Assembly: GCA_026210745.1 (NCBI GenBank)
Contig: CP110632.1
Location: 3,967,001-4,031,000, forward strand
Direction: 5' to 3'
DNA length: 64,000 nucleotides
Origin: Exobasidium rhododendri
Lineage: Eukaryota > Basidiomycota > Exobasidiomycetes > Exobasidiales > Exobasidiaceae
Part shown: positions 1 to 11,356 of the stretch, piece after piece
Layout: each line of letters begins with the position of its first letter
Position numbering within the stretch: position 1 is the stretch's first letter
Position numbers and translations under genes: made by a program
Notes under the pieces: model-generated
Database searches by the model: none
The model's input: only the letters and a program-made list of their open reading frames with translations
Told to the model about the DNA's origin: nothing

Positions 1-1331
1 CTCAAAAAGCCAGAATAGTGTCGGATACCAACGTGCTCAGCCATCTCCAAGCTGACAATTTTGTCGTAGTGACCTTTGTCGACTGGGATATCTCGGTAGT
101 CCATGCACAAGATTCTTGCTTGCTCCTTCGTCAGACCATTTTTTGCAATTCTCTCGTTGCCGAACTTTGTCTGGTTCCTGGCCAACGTGACACCAGTAGC
201 ATCGACTCCATAATTCTTGGCCGCAAACGCAGTCAATGTTCCCCAACCACATCCGATGTCCAGCAGCTTCTCACCCGGCTTCAGACCTAGCTTGGAGCAG
301 ACAGTCGAGAGCTTGTTGTCTTGCAGTTGCTCTAACGTCTCCCTCTTCGTTGGGTCGCTGATCATGCCAGACGTGTAGATCATCTGAGGACCGAGGAACC
401 ATTCGTAGAAGTCATCGCCTCGATCATAGTGATCTCGGACCATGTCTTCATCAGCCTTGGCAGAGTGAGTGAGAACGTCTGGGATCAAGACAGTAAAGAC
501 GAATTTAAAAAGTTCAGGTGTCATGTGCATGTGCGCCCAGTCCAGTCGATGCTCCAAGACGTCCAACATCTCTCCCTTCACATCAACCTTGCCATCGAAG
601 TAATTCTCATAGAAGATTTCCATCGGAATCTTTTTCTTAGCATACTTTTCCTTGAGCTGTGCGTCATGGAATGTCAAGTACGTCTCGATAGGTTCTGTGA
701 GGATGAAAGAACGGGTCAGTATCCTTCTTCCTCACCTTCACTGTATCAACTGTACTGACTGCCTGGTAGTTGGATTTTTTCGTTCTTGCGAGGACCGTAG
801 ATGCTCATCACAGTCCAGTAGGCAATAGTGACTGGAACGCCAGTGAGAAGGACGAGAAAGAAGTACCCAGTCCAGGAGAACCAGCTAGACTTGACAAAGG
901 GGATAATCCGCAAGAGAGCAGCAGGTGCAAGCACAACCAGTAAGCCAAGATGAATGTTGTTGAAGCTACCACTCCCTTCAGCGGGAAGAGGCGCATTGGC
1001 AATGGCGGGCTGAGATGTAAATAGAAGGAAGCCTTATGAGTTTCAAGTAGGGCGGGAGGAAGTCATGCTACCAACTCACAAATGACGTGATCCTAACTTT
1101 ACCGCCTGGTGCTACTCCTGCATGAGACATCTCTGCTGGTGGGTGACCTGGGAGTGAGGCAGCTGCCTTGTTCACAGCCGCACTGATTGGATTCCGACTG
1201 CCCTGGTTGTTCGATGTGAAGGTGGACGATGGCCCCAACTCTGAAGTGACAAAAGGGTTGGTTGACAGCGTCGCACTGCCCTGTTGGCGTGATACATCGT
1301 CCAGATCATGGATGTCTGGGAGGCCCGACAT
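1..1331 (-). CDS. Sphingolipid C9-methyltransferase (3' end beyond window)
   Basis: Partial gene. It likely transfers a methyl group from S-adenosylmethionine to C9 of the sphingoid base of fungal glucosylceramides, at the ER membrane. Exons read 1331-1080, 1009-760 and 694 to the window edge, joined by GT..AG introns of 70 and 65 nt that keep frame. After a hydrophilic N-terminus (MSGLPDIHDL) come two hydrophobic segments (LGLLVVLAPAALL and GYFFLVLLTGVPVTIAY). A cyclopropane-synthase-like methyltransferase domain follows, with the SAM-binding motif LLDIGCGWGTL near positions 250-285 and the family signature DHYDRGDDFYEWFLG near 400-450. The start was chosen as the first Met before this N-terminus. 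The gene is divergent from CPSF2, with a 266-bp shared upstream region. The C-terminal part of the catalytic domain is missing only because the window ends. The family call is strong; the exact C9 specificity rests on the membrane N-terminus plus fungal context. Confidence 0.85.
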
Positions 1332-1597
1332 GATGAGACGACGAGACTCGGGGATGGTGGATGAGGCGGCGGTGACTTGCCCCTAGCCTTGAATGTTGCA
1401 ACACACCCCTTTGCTCGCTAAAAGTTAGACTCGTGCTTAAATCCAAAAGCACCAGCGGAAACGCAACAAACACTTTCTTCCTTCTTCCTCTGCCCAGATT
1501 TCCGAGTCCCGAGCTGTGTCTATTTGGGAAGCAGCACTTCCTAGAGCTATAGAAAGTGTAGTAGATTTTCGGGGCTTCGTGCTGCGTCTGTCCATCA

Positions 1598-4500
1598 ATG
1601 ATCACCTTCAAGCCTCTCTCGGAGCCCTTTGGCGGCACTCAAGGAGACGGCCAATCCACTTCGAATGCGGAAAAGCCAAAAGCACTGGCTTATCTGATAG
1701 AGGTCGACGAGGTCCGTATTCTCCTCGACTGTGGGACGCCAGAGTCCTTTCGCTTTAGTGGAGATGGTGACCTGGACGATGTCCTAAGAGAGTGCGTACC
1801 AGAGCGTGAAGGCGAGCGACAGCGTTTGATCCTCACCTAGCTTTTATTTGATTGCACAGGATATCGCCTTCCATCGACCTCGTTCTCCTTTGTCATTCTA
1901 CCCTGTCCCACCTGGGCCTGTATGCATATGCTCGATCGCATTTTGGTCTGACTGCTCCATGCTACAGCACCCTTCCCACAGCGACGATGGGTCGTCTGAC
2001 TATCCTGGAAGCTATCACTGCAATTCGATCTGAGCGAGAGACACAAGACACCGGCTCACAGCACAAGACAGGCAAAGAAAAGAGGGGTGATGCTCTAGAT
2101 TCTTTGCAAGATTTCGACAAGCATTTTTGCATCGCCAATGCAGAAGAAGTAGACGCGGCATTTGACCAAATCAACACGCTGAGGTACCTGCAGCCAACAC
2201 AACTCGAGGGGAAGTGTGCAGGTCTGACGCTCACAGCGTATAGTGCTGGGCACACCTTGGGTGGAGCTATCTGGAAATTACGAAGCCCTTCCTCCGGGAC
2301 GCTTCTCATAGCTCTTGACTGGAATCATAACAGAGAAAGGCACATCGATGGTACGGCTCTCATTTCGACTTCCATATCAAATGCACTCACTCCAACAGGA
2401 CCAAGTAGTAGTGGTGGTGGTATTGCAGATGCCATTCGTAGGCCAGATGTGCTCATCACTTCCATGGCTCGAGCGTCCTACACCAATTCTAGGCGCAAAG
2501 ATCGTGATGCAGCCTTACTGGATGTGATTCACAACACCATTCGAGGAGGCCACTCCGTGCTCATGCCTGTAGATGCTTCTGCCCGACTACTCGAGCTGCT
2601 CGTCTTATTGGATCAGCATTGGGCATTTGCTTATCCTCACGTTCGATTTCCTCTATGCTTAGTGAGCGCAACTGGCAAAGAAGTCGTAGAGCGAGCCAGA
2701 ACTTTAATGGAGTGGATGACACGAGAGTGGGCTCGTACGAATGCCTCACAAGCTGCAGCAGAAGAAGGCAACGAAGGCAGTGCACCACCCCCTCACAAGA
2801 GGCAAAGAGGAGGGCAACGAGATCTACGTTCACAACAACCTGCCTCTCCTTTAGACTTCCAGTACTTGCGAATATTCTCGTCTGTAAGTGCAATGGACGA
2901 AGCGGTATCTCCAGCAGAAGCAAAGCTTGTGCTAGCATGGCCTCCCAGTCTCACTCATGGACCGTCACGGAAGTTGTTTGTTCGAATGTGCGGTAACGAA
3001 AAGAACGTCGTCATCATGACTCAGCATGGTGAGCCGGGTTCGTTGGGTAGGATGCTTTACGAAAAGTGGGAGGGCAGGCAAGAAGCTTCAGCGCATTGGG
3101 GGAAGGGGAAAGTTGGAAAACCCGTCGTAGTGGATGATACGCTGGAAGTAGAGATGCACAGCAAGGTACCCCTCGAAGGTGAAGAGTTGGAAAGGTATGA
3201 GGAGGCCCAGCGGGTAGCAAGCGATAGGGTCGCTCAGCAAAAGGCATTATTAGCACGATCGACTCGAAGACTAGAAGCAGACGAAGATGAAGGATCATCC
3301 GACTCTGGCCAATCTGATGACGAATCAGATCCAGAAGATGTAATCATGGAGCAGGACGAGGCAGGGGACGAACAAGGTAGCAAAAGCAACGTCTTGGTCT
3401 CTCGAAAGCGAGGAGGAGGTGCTGGTGGCCGTCTTGGGATGAACAAAAATGAAGAAGAAGAGGTGAACTTCAATCCCGAGATCTCGTTTGACATTTACCT
3501 CAAGGGAAAAGCAAGTCGAGTGACCACATTTTTTGGCACATCTTCCGAAAGAGCGAGTGGTCGCTACAAGACTGGCATCAGATTCAGAATGTTTCCAATG
3601 GTAGAGAAGAAGAGAAGGGTGGACACGTACGGAGAGACGTTGGACATCTCAAAGTGGCTGAGCAGAAAGCGGCAGTTGGAAGCGATTGGAGGAGAAGCCG
3701 TAGAGGGAGAGAGTAAGGCGAATCAAGAGGAGATTGCAAAGAGGAGGCAATCACAGCTTGACAAAGAAGAGGAAGAGAAGAAGAAGAAGCAAGAACCTCC
3801 GAGCAAATTCGTCGTTGAGAACCTCCAAGTAGAATTATCGTGTCGTCTAGATTTCATCGACATGGAAGGTTTGGGAGATGGCCGTGCTCTCAAGACAATC
3901 ATACCGCAATTAGAGCCAAGAAGGCTCATCTTGGTGGAATCCTGTACTGTGCAAGATCGAACTAGTCTCCGGAATTCGCTGTGCCTTGTCCGAGGAATGA
4001 CACAAGACATTCGATTGCCCACTCAAGGCGAAATCGTGGAGATTGGTGAATTCACGTCCAACTTTACAGTCAACTTGGGTGAAGAAGTGTTGGGTAGTCT
4101 CAAGTTCAGCAACTTTCAAGATTATCAGGTGGCTCTTCTAAAAGCGAAGATTAATTATCGAGTCGAGTCCTCAATTGCCATGCTAGAAGCAAGCGATGAC
4201 GTTGGAGCAAAATCGACGGAAGAGCAAGAAAGCGGAACAAAGGTAGAGCCAGACGAAGAAGTTCATGGGAAGGACGGTGGCAGCAATAACGAAGATGCTG
4301 CTCCACCACGAAAGCAAGCAAGCTCATCAGATGTGTCAAGTCGAACTGTGGTTCAGCAACCCACCACACTGTTCATTGGTGATTTGAAGTTATCGTCACT
4401 CAAGCAGTCTCTAGCAATGTCAGGCCAGTCAAGTATTCCCTCCGAGTTCATCGGTCAGGGCACATTGGTCTGTGGTGCAGGAGCGTTTGGAGGAAGCAAC

Positions 4501-4635
4501 TCTGGCCAGGAAGATGTCGTCACTGTGCGAAAGGAGAACGAAGGAGAGATCGTCATTGAAGGCAACATCAGCAAGACCTTCTATTCCATTCGAGACGCCG
4601 TCTACGCTTTGCATGCACAGGTGACGGGTCAGTAA
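1598..4635 (+). CDS. CFT2: Cleavage and polyadenylation specificity factor subunit 2 (CPSF100/Cft2)
   Basis: Non-catalytic metallo-beta-lactamase/beta-CASP partner of the CPSF73 endonuclease in the nuclear pre-mRNA 3'-end processing complex. Two exons (1598-1791, 1860-4635) with a 68-nt intron give 989 aa. The start MITFKPLSEPFGG begins directly at the family N-terminus. LLDCGTPESF (~45) and CHSTLSHLGL (~76) occupy the metal-motif positions; the second motif is degenerate (no HxHxDH), as expected for CPSF100. YSAGHTLGGAIWKL and DWNHNRERHIDG follow at the third and fourth motif positions. A beta-CASP region lies around residues 220-320. A long acidic/Lys-rich linker (~residues 490-570) and a conserved C-terminal region follow. 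It converges with eIF3e, stop codons about 200 bp apart. Length is slightly above the yeast and human proteins because of the charged linkers. Confidence 0.92.
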
Positions 4636-4836
4636 AGGCAGTGCGTTCGTTCGACGTGGCGTAAAGGAGCACTTGTATAATATCAATAGATGGGGATACT
4701 CAATGAAAACATACACACACTCTGATCATTTGTTCCCCCCTTTTTTCGTTCGCTACTAATCTTACAAGGATATCGTGTGTAGTGAGACTACCACAGCACG
4801 CTAATAATCTGGACAAAGGAGGTCCATGTCGCAACA

Positions 4837-6494
4837 CTAAGCAGCTACCTCTGTCGGAGCAGTCGTGCCATTTTCGACATGAGCGTTGCTGCTAGAGTCG
4901 TCGCCGCCATTGACACCGTGTGATTGGTGACCCTGTCGATGATCACCGCTATTGGTACCCTGAGCACCTCCCCTTCCGCCTCCTCGTCCTCCTCGACCTC
5001 CCCCTCCTCCTCCTCTGCCGCCACGACCCCCTCTTTGTTGATCGTTGTTGGATGCGACTGTGGTGGGGTGGGCTTTGCGGTCCATAGCTTGACCCATGGC
5101 GGCTGATCGGAATGTGAAACCTCTTGTCTTTTCGATTACCGTCTGATAGATGGCGGAATTGGTCTGGTTCATGTGCACCATTCCTTCTTTAAAGTCAATC
5201 TTGGCATCAGCTCTTGTGTCTCTGATCAAGTTTACAATCCACTTTTCACCTTCCTCCTGCGACATGTTGAGACGATTGGAGAGGTCTGCGATATCGACTC
5301 GTTGATGAATTCGACAGTACGCCTCACTGACCAAGAATCGAGCAGACTCAATAAACTCGTCAGCGTGATCACCAATGAAGAAGTCATTCTTTGCCACTTC
5401 TTGTGCCTTCTTCAGTTCTTGTTGAGCTGCGTCAAAGTTGAAGTTGCAATATAACTCTTGAACGAACTTCAGGATAGGATCTGACCCGATTCGATGTGAT
5501 TCCTGATTGAGGATCTTGGTGATTTCTTGTAGAGCAGAAGTAGGTGTCATCTTTGTGGTGGTGGAAGCGCTTGGATTGGAAGCATTCGATGGAGTCTGAA
5601 TCACGTAGACGCGAGCTGAGCGTCGAGTGATGATGAGAGAAGTGACGAGGTAGCGTAACAACCACCAACACGTAGTTTGGATAGTATTGAGATACGGTGT
5701 AGAGAGGAACATTTCCACCAGCCCCTCGCGACCTTCTGGATGATTGAACCAAACGAACAGAGACCAGTGAAGGAGCCATGTCCTCTTTTGTAGGACTGCT
5801 TCGTGGCCGCCTTCGTCAGGTCGAGAGGTGTCGATAAAGTCACGCAGTAGCTTGAGTTCTTCTAGTGCTCGATCCCAGTCTCCAGTGAGAATATCAGAGG
5901 CGAGCTTTCCCCAATGAGAGGAAACTGTTAGCACTGGATCGGTGGATAAGACTCGGAAATGATATAGATATGAAGAGGCCTCGCCGTAGTTTCCACAAGA
6001 GTATTGAAAGTATCCGTACCTGTACAGTGCATTTATTTGGTCCAAGGTGAGCTGAGGGCGCGGAGAGATACAAAGGTCAGTGGCCATCCTTCTGGCATCT
6101 TTCATGCTACAACAGTCATTCTTTCACGTACCTTGTAATGCTCTTCTAACCACTCCAAATTTTGTGCCTTGTCCTGCTTGAGCGAGTCTGCCACTGTAGG
6201 ATCTTCAATCACGTTCAGGACAGTCTCGACTTCGCTTGCTAATCGCTCATTTTGTGTCTCTGCATCCTCGCGCTGCTTTTGCATTTCGCTGGGCGCTGGA
6301 TCGTCTGGATATGCTTGTTGATGAAGTTGCAGGGCAAAGTCGACCATAGATGTACCCTTTGCCAACTCGTACATCGCTTTAGCAATGTCATCTTGATCAA
6401 AGATATTCAGTGTGCCAAGATGTTGCAAAAGCGGGAAGCCCAAATGTCGATCAGTGTACTTGAGTATCGTCGACGTGAGATCTGTGTCAGCCAT
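4837..6494 (-). CDS. Translation initiation factor eIF3 subunit e (INT6) with RGG tail
   Basis: Scaffold subunit of eIF3, which binds the 40S ribosome and recruits mRNA. Two exons, 6494-6132 and 6051-4837, with an 80-nt intron; the junction restores HYK-LTLDQIN in phase and gives 525 aa. The N-terminal eIF3e domain starts MADTDLTSTILKYTDRHLGF. It leads to the conserved YRYGYFQYSCGNY and HFRVL segment. A PCI domain lies around residues 300-420 and includes RLNMSQEEGEKWIVNLIRD. The last ~75 residues carry an unusual low-complexity tail rich in RGG/GGRGG, followed by Asn/His/Ser-rich sequence; most eIF3e proteins are about 440-450 aa and end soon after the PCI domain. Such tails are typical of RNA-binding or arginine-methylated proteins; a role here is inference. 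The gene is divergent from the small protein gene at 6740 (245 bp between starts). Confidence 0.93.
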
Positions 6495-6739
6495 CTTGCA
6501 CAAAAATCGTGGGAGGGCGAAAGACCGAAAAGGAGGGAAATTAGGGTTACTGCTTCGAGAGCGACGAGAAGGAATTGTAAAATAGTATGGCGGCACAAAT
6601 GGCACCAAACGCAAAACGAAACACAGATAAAATGCACGTGCCTGATCTGCGGTGCCATTCACGTGTTTCCAGATCAACACTTCCAGAGTCGTGAGATCCA
6701 CCATCTCAATTACATCGCCATCACCGATCCACAAGCAGC

Positions 6740-7464
6740 ATGTCTTCCTCTTTGAGGAGCTGGTTCACTGGCATCGGACGGGCAGCTCAGGCGAGAGGAA
6801 TGTATTCAGCAGCAGAGAATTCAAATCGGTCAGGCTCAGCAGGTGTGATCGGTGTGCCAACCTCTTCTAGACGTCCCATCGTGAGCATTACTTCCCTAAA
6901 TTCGAGATACTTTCACAGGCACTGATGAAAAGTTCCAATCTTTACAGGGAGGATTTAGAGGGGCGCTTACCGGATTCGCTGTCGGCTTCGGTGCTGCGAG
7001 CGCTTACGGCTACACCTACCTGCTCCGCGAGTATCACCTGGCAAGCACTGCCATGGTAACCTCGGTCCAAGAGCTTCAAGATAGCACTGATCGAGTGCGT
7101 CCTGGATTTAAGAGTGCTCCTAGAATATGCTTGAGCTAACAGTCCCACCTGTCCATCACTAGATTACAAGCGCTTTCGCCAGAGTATCGGCGCTAGAGCA
7201 TCAAGTACAAAGGGTGGATCAACGTGCGAGCTCTAAAGCCGAAGTACAACGGCGTAATAACGAGGTTTTTCGTGTGTACGATGCTCTCCATGAAGATGTT
7301 TTGGAGCTTCGGAGGAAGCTGTACGATGTTGGTGAGTAGACACGGTTGGCCGACTGAGTGAAACAAGACTCTGATTCCGTCCCGTGTCCGCCATCTCAGA
7401 GCAAAATATCACTCAGTCTACTGGCATGCCAGCCTCTCGCCAGGCAAACACACGTCTCGTCTAA
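6740..7464 (+). CDS. Small predicted organellar membrane protein with coiled coil
   Basis: I do not recognise the family. Four exons (6740-6880, 6948-7094, 7163-7331, 7400-7464) splice with GT..AG introns of about 67-68 nt into 173 aa. The N-terminus (MSSSLRSWFTGIGRAAQARG) is basic, hydroxylated and free of acidic residues, like a mitochondrial presequence. Residues ~48-66 (GGFRGALTGFAVGFGAAS) form one Gly/Ala-rich transmembrane-like segment. The rest is helical and charged, with repeated heptad-like spacing (VSALEHQVQRVDQ, VFRVYDALHEDVLELRRKL), so it is probably a coiled coil. This resembles small inner-membrane organising or assembly proteins of fungal mitochondria, but the localisation is inference. 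The exon structure is well supported by frame preservation at all three introns. Confidence 0.7.
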
Positions 7465-7940
7465 ATTACCCCCCATTGTCTCCCTTTGAATGTAATGTAA
7501 TGTAATCATACCCTTGCACTGTAATGTCCTTGCCTTCTATATACTACTATCAAGGCGTATTTCGGTGTCACGATCGAGCACTGGTGGCCATGGCATGAGT
7601 GGTGGTTCAGGTGGATTTTTGAATCGCGCGTTCCTTTCTTTCGCGTCTTTGTATTTCCTCTCTCTTTCTTCCTCATCAGCTGCGTTTCATTGAGAGCGCC
7701 GAGTGAGTCTATCCCCTTTGGATCACTCTCCCTGAGATCAGTCCGCCTGTATTGCCCTTCTTGCTTTTTTGCAGGGTGTGCCCTCCAGTTCGATTTGCTT
7801 CTATATTCTTGTCAGAATTCCCCTCGACTCTGAATTTCACCTTCTATTCTATCTTCGCTCCCCCCCCAATTGTTACTTCGTTGTCAGCTGCAGATCCAAG
7901 CAGGGGATCGAAGAGCTAAAGTGGAATCGCCTCCTCGCTC

Positions 7941-10900
7941 ATGGCACCACCACGTAGGGCAGCTGCTCATCAAGCAGCTACCAATATCTTCAAGAGCGCA
8001 AGTGCTGCTGGACCTTCCACGTCACTGCCCTCTACACCATCAGGGAAAGTCGCAGCAAAAGGTCGAGCGAGCACAGGTCAGCAAAAGCAGGATGTGACTA
8101 CAATACCTTTCGTGCCAGTAAAAGCTGCAGAACCTCTCAGCCCCATCATCAGTCGACTGAGAAAGATGTGGAAATTTGCGGCAGTCTGTCAATTTCTATT
8201 CACCTTTGATGAGGCGTTTGGGATGAGTGGATTCGAGACAGAAGTGAGCATGCTTGGTGGGGGACATTGTACCAGAATGACTCACTGATCGAACCTGTCC
8301 TTCTCCCGCTGTCAGGCACTAGAGCGTGATCTCGACGGTAGTGAAAAGAAAGTGTTGCCGGACCTCATGCGACGACTCTTGTACACATTGACATTGAATC
8401 GTAACATAGAGTGAGTGTTACCTTTGCAGTGTACATCGTCGTGATCTCACTAATTTCTTACTCCTTCATCTCGCAGTGAATACAACTGGGAAGACCATCT
8501 TCGCTCGCAATATCTTGTCAGGCTGCCAGAAGAAAACATGCTCGGGTCAGCAGAGGATCCTTTCCCTTGGGCTGGACTCCCTCTGAGGAAAAAAGTGAGT
8601 TTCTACAAACGGTGCAGCCAAAAATACCTCAAATACTGAACCTTTCGCCAAATAATCCAAGATCGAGACCCTTTATCAAGCGTGCGAGTGGCAGCTTTGG
8701 GATGCAGAAAGGTTCCGCAAGCTAGTGAAGAATGAAGAGGATGCACAAATTTGGGTGAGTGAGACAACACATGACGGTGAGAATCCGTTGCAGCCGATCT
8801 TACATTCGGATTTGCCGATTCAGCGAATCGATCCTATTGGCTGGGACAGTCAAGACAACACCTACTGGCTGTATGATGGTGAGTAAGAATGCTAGTTGGG
8901 ATGAACTTCGTATCGCAATTCAGCTGATGGCCCTAAAACTTTCAAAGACAACCGGCTATGGATCCAGTATCCTCGTCCTCCACCTGTGGTGGCTAAAGCA
9001 CCTCCTAAGAAGAATTCCAAAAAGGCAAAGTTAGAGGCCGCCGCCGCCAAGAGGGCATCTCAGAAGGAGCAGTCGCAGAAAAGAAAGAGAGAAGAAGTGG
9101 TAAAGGTGAAAAGCACGCCTACGAGATCCTCCACAAGGAACCGTCTGAGCAGTGGAACAATGGACATACAGCAGCAGCAGCAGTCCCAACCAAAAGCAAA
9201 GAAGGGTCGCTCATCGAGAAGCAGCAAGGCAAAGGATGATTGGGAAGAAGTTCCAGCAGGCTTGCTGTACGACGACGAAAGCAAAAGCAAAGCCAAAGAA
9301 GGTGACGATGAATCTGAGCTGTCTGATCCACCGCCGGCTGATGATGACGACGTTGACACGATGATGACTGATGACATCAAGGCCGAAGAGGTTGGCCACG
9401 AGACTGTTGATTCTGCGACGAAGGATGAGAACGATGTAGGAGGCGGACATGAAGGGAACGGAGATGTAAACGGGGAGTCAGAGGAGAAGGCGTCCGAAGT
9501 GAAGGCAGACGGAGCGGGGAAATTGCTCTTGGAAGAGAATCCAACACTCAAAATTGAGGAGGAAGAGTGGATAGAGTTTGAGACATTGGCCGTGTCAAAG
9601 CAAGAGTGGCTAGCGATGTCGGTGAAGTTTGCAAGCTCCAAGCACCCCGACGAGAAGGCGCTCCATCAACTTCTCAAGACGCAGGTCCTTCCCAAAGTCA
9701 TGGCAGACATCGAAGAGGCGGAGAAGCAGCAAGCACTCGAAGCAGCCTTGGCCAATCGGAAGAGAAGTAGCCGTATCGCGCTCAAAGAGAGCGAAAGAGA
9801 GGAAAAGGAGAGGGATCGGGTGGCAAGGATCAAGATGGAAGAGAAGATGGCTGCCATTCGAACGGAGGAGGCACAAAAGGCGGTCAAGGAGAAAGAGGAA
9901 ATGAGTGCAGCCATGGTACGAGAAGAGCGGCTACGGGAAAGGGAGGAGAGAATGGCAGCGAGGGAGAGGGAAGCGTACGAAAAAGTCGAGAGAGACATGT
10001 TGGAGCGGGAAAATCGGGAAAAGATGAGAGAGATGAGGAAGATGAAACGAGAGCAGCTTCTTGCCAACGGAGGACTTGTCAATGAAAGTGAAGAATTGCA
10101 GCAACATCAAGAGAAGGACGATGACAGTTGGGAGCTCAATTGCGAAGTCTGTGGTAGAGCGGGTATCAATCTAGATGACACGGAAGAGATCGTCTGCTGT
10201 GAAAAGTGCGGAGTTTGGCAGCACACCGAGTGTTGGAATAGCTTTGATCGTCATGTGAATCGAGCGGCAAGAGACTGGGAAAGAGAAGATTTCTACTGTT
10301 CAAAATGCCGAGCTCCCGAGGCAGGACAACCATGGCCAGAAGATCCTGCCGCGAAGAAAATCGACCGGATGTCTGCAGCTTTGGATGCTTCTGTTCCTGA
10401 TGGTGTGACATCGCAAGCGCCTACTTTGCCTTCTGTCTTACCTCCTGCGACGTCTCCCGCTATGCCCTCTGTGATGCCTTCTGTCAAGGCCCCTGTGATG
10501 CCACAGCCACAGCAACAGCCACATCAACAGCAACAACCACAACCACAACCACAACTACAGCCACAGCAACAGCCACAGCAACAGCCACAGCAACAGCCAC
10601 AGCCACAGCAACAGCAGCAGCCAACGCGACCGCCGGCGCCACAACAAGAACCTCAACAAGAACGAATTCTTCCGCAAGGGCTCACGAAGCCTTTTGCAGC
10701 TCAATATACTTCAATGATCGTACCTTCTTCACATACGCCAAACGGGATCAGCAGCAGTCAAGAAGCCCCACTACCTCCTCCAAAGAGCATCTCCAGCCAA
10801 GTACAACACCAGCCAGCTCCAACGCTGCCACAAAATGGAGGAACGGCACAAGCACAATACGGGCAGCAATTGAACCCACCACTTCCGGCATCTGATCATG

Positions 10901-11043
10901 CACATCAAAACGGTCAAAGCCCTGCACAAACGATCATGCAGGTATCAGAAAGGCAAGAGGATTTTATGCAGCGGCAGCTGCCACTCAATGAAACACCTAT
11001 CCTTCAAGGGCAGATCGCGGAGCCCAGCGCGAATTCCCACTGA
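7941..11043 (+). CDS. RSF1-like chromatin remodelling subunit (WHIM-type region, PHD finger, polyQ)
   Basis: Probably a nuclear accessory subunit of an ISWI-type remodelling complex that reads histone tails. Six exons (7941-8243, 8316-8410, 8477-8594, 8662-8754, 8824-8878, 8924-11043) give 927 aa; the last intron is only 45 nt. The N-terminal region (WKFAAVCQFLFTFDEAF, then RRLLYTLTLNRNI, ENEEDAQIW-like and RIDPIGWDSQDNTYWLYDD) follows the order seen in RSF1/CECR2 proteins, whose DDT/WHIM-like helices end in a GxDxxxxxYW signature. A long charged, Lys/Glu-rich central part is a probable coiled coil. A PHD finger follows, with eight Cys/His ligands spread from CEVCGRAG to FYCSKC (nt 10141-10310). 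The C-terminus is a Pro/Gln-rich tail with a (CAG/CCA)-coded polyQ/PQ tract at 10501-10625. It converges with the nucleoporin gene. The exact complex is inferred. Confidence 0.8.
10501..10630 (+). repeat. PolyQ/PQ-coding trinucleotide repeat tract
   Basis: Imperfect CAG/CAA/CCA repeat inside the last exon of the RSF1-like gene. It encodes runs of Gln and Pro-Gln. It is in frame and likely length-variable between strains. Confidence 0.9.
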
Positions 11044-11356
11044 AGTATCTTGCGAGGGTTGCGATATCTACGCGAATCGCCCTGGTATGTGCAGGACCTA
11101 CGCCAATCAAAGTCATGCCTCTTAAACAACTCTCTGTCCATCATAGATCCTCCTCCCTTTCCCCTCCTCTCTCTCTCGCTTCGCTCTCCTCTCCTCTCTT
11201 CTCTACACACCCTCACACCCACGCACGAAAGATAACTGGAAGTGGTACAATAGATGCACATTGGGACGCACTAACTTGTGCACTTGACAGCCTCGACTCA
11301 GCTTGTACGCTGTGGATAGAATTACATGTTGTATGTTTGGCACTTCTCTTTTTCTT

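Noticed and set aside
9060-9641. Antisense 193-codon frame within the RSF1-like gene
   Set aside because: Ser/Phe-rich shadow of the Glu/Lys-rich coding strand; no recognisable protein.
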